DNA of 64,000 nucleotides. It comes from Aquibium pacificus. GTDB taxonomy: Bacteria; Pseudomonadota; Alphaproteobacteria; Rhizobiales; Rhizobiaceae. The DNA lies in assembly GCF_040839445.1 (NCBI RefSeq), contig NZ_JBDPGJ010000003.1, positions 434,001 through 498,000 of the forward strand, read 5' to 3'. Below are positions 63,083 to 64,000 of the stretch, piece by piece. Positions within the stretch are counted from its first letter, which is position 1, and each line of letters starts with the position of its first letter. The notes under the pieces are model-generated. The model was not told the DNA's origin. It saw only the letters and a list, made by a program, of their open reading frames with translations, and did not search any database. The translations under genes were made by a program, and so were the position numbers.

Positions 63083-64000
63083 CTATCCCTGCAGGCGGGC
63101 GCCGGCGCCAAGTACCTCGTGCATGCGCCGCACGAGACCGGCGACATGCTGGCGCTTGTCGAGATTGTAGGTCTCGGTCTCGTCGATGGTGCGGCTCGCT
63201 TCTTGCCATAGCGCCGAAATCCGCTCCGCCCTGGCGAGGTCACCCGCCAGCGCGGCGGCTGAGGCATGCGCACCGAGATGATCGAGCACATGCCTGTTGA
63301 ACAGCGCAAACTGGATGGACTGGTCGCGCCCGGAGACCGCGTCCGCCAGTTTCCAGGCGGCACCGGTATCGAAAGCTCCGGCGCCGACGAGGTTTTCCAG
63401 CGCCCCGGCGATCTCCAGCCCGCCGTATTCGGTGAGAAGGATCGCCTCGCGCACGCTTCCACCCGTACGGGCGGCGAGAGCCGCCATGTCGCTTCCCGCG
63501 GCCATTCCCAGATGCGCGAGCACTGCGTCGACCTGATCCGACGACAGGCCATGGAACCGCACCGTTTGGCAGCGCGAGCGTATCGTTGGCAGCAGTCCGC
63601 CCGCGGCGTGGGAGACCAGCATAAAGACGGTGCGCCCCGGCGGTTCTTCCAGGCTCTTGAGCAACGCATTGGCGGCGTTGGCGTTCATGTCGTCGGCCGG
63701 ATCGATGATGACGACGCGGTAGCCCCCATCATGCGCCGTCATCGACAGGAAGCGGTTGACCTTGCGGATTTCCTCCACCGTGACCGCGCCGCGGAAGGCT
63801 TTGGTCTTCTCGTTCACGGGGCGCGTCAGGTAGAGCACGCCGGGATGGCTGCCGCCGGCGATCATCCGGAACAGCGCGGAAGCCGGATCCGGTGCGACAA
63901 GACCTTCCGGAGCGGTGGCACGGTCGGGATGCTTCAGAATGTGATGGGCGAGATGGAAGGCGAAGGTCGCCTTGCCCACGCCGCGCGGGCCCGAGAGGAT
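63083..64000 (-). CDS. holB: DNA polymerase III delta' subunit (5' end cut by window edge)
   Basis: The clamp-loader subunit. The visible 305 codons run off the right edge: a P-loop ILSGPRGVGKATFAFHLAHH at the edge, YRVVIIDPADDMNANAANAL (Walker B-like), LLKSLEEPPGRTVFMLVSHA and LLPTIRSRCQTVRF (sensor SRC) follow. Lies 57 bp upstream of metG; tmk is expected just beyond the window. Confidence 0.93.
   Translation of the reverse strand: MLSGPRGVGKATFAFHLAHHILKHPDRATAPEGLVAPDPASALFRMIAGGSHPGVLYLTRPVNEKTKAFRGAVTVEEIRKVNRFLSMTAHDGGYRVVIIDPADDMNANAANALLKSLEEPPGRTVFMLVSHAAGGLLPTIRSRCQTVRFHGLSSDQVDAVLAHLGMAAGSDMAALAARTGGSVREAILLTEYGGLEIAGALENLVGAGAFDTGAAWKLADAVSGRDQSIQFALFNRHVLDHLGAHASAAALAGDLARAERISALWQEASRTIDETETYNLDKRQHVAGLVRRMHEVLGAGARLQG

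Overview
The window looks like the chromosome of an alphaproteobacterium of the Hyphomicrobiales (Rhizobiales), probably near Phyllobacteriaceae/Mesorhizobium. The evidence is high GC with GC-rich third positions, the order carA / yqeY / Na-Pi transporter / dnaG / rpoD, the families DUF982, DUF2061, HlyU and YjbQ, and the block holB-metG-tatD-MBL hydrolase. The species cannot be fixed from sequence reading alone.

Layout. 1-23.1 kb is mostly core: a membrane pentapeptide-repeat protein cut by the left edge, a secreted metacaspase-like/TPR protein beside an SH3-like secreted protein, a YpfJ zinc peptidase, a Tad-type vWA protein, carA, yqeY, a Na/Pi cotransporter, dnaG, rpoD, Uma2, YjbQ, HlyU, and an ABC-transporter-like protein with degenerate ATP-binding motifs in an operon with a cyclic-nucleotide-binding protein.

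23.6-39.7 kb is a 16.1-kb integrated element. It sits in the 3' part of a tRNA-Gln(CTG) gene and is bounded by 49-bp direct repeats (23603-23651 and 39683-39731). It has a tyrosine integrase, an AlpA/excisionase-like protein and a RepA-like ATPase. Its structural genes run leftward: ClpP-like head protease, HK97-type portal, tail-assembly proteins, a gp10-like protein, a short tape measure and a proteasome-like Ntn-hydrolase candidate. I find no terminase large subunit and no major capsid gene. The expected capsid position is non-coding DNA packed with near-perfect palindromes of different sequence, and similar clusters lie elsewhere in the element. Cargo at the left end includes a membrane adenylate cyclase, a trypsin-like protease with a small partner gene, a DUF982 protein and tiny membrane proteins.

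39.7-about 52 kb is a second accessory block that begins with another tyrosine recombinase directly after the first element's right repeat. It holds a second-copy-type exonuclease III, an alpha/beta hydrolase, a small basic protein beside a strictly 21-bp-phased TGAATCG array, and a run of co-directional genes around a HerA-like ATPase. I could not find its right boundary.

52-64 kb holds a glycosyltransferase, an SRAP protein followed by two tiny genes coupled by ATGA overlaps, a PilZ protein, a frameshifted tail-collar pseudogene, a Tad-type protein, DUF2061 and FAH-family proteins, and then the core leftward block YbaK - MBL hydrolase - TatD - MetG - HolB (cut by the right edge). Several supported genes are very short or run off an edge and would be missed by a length-limited ORF scan.
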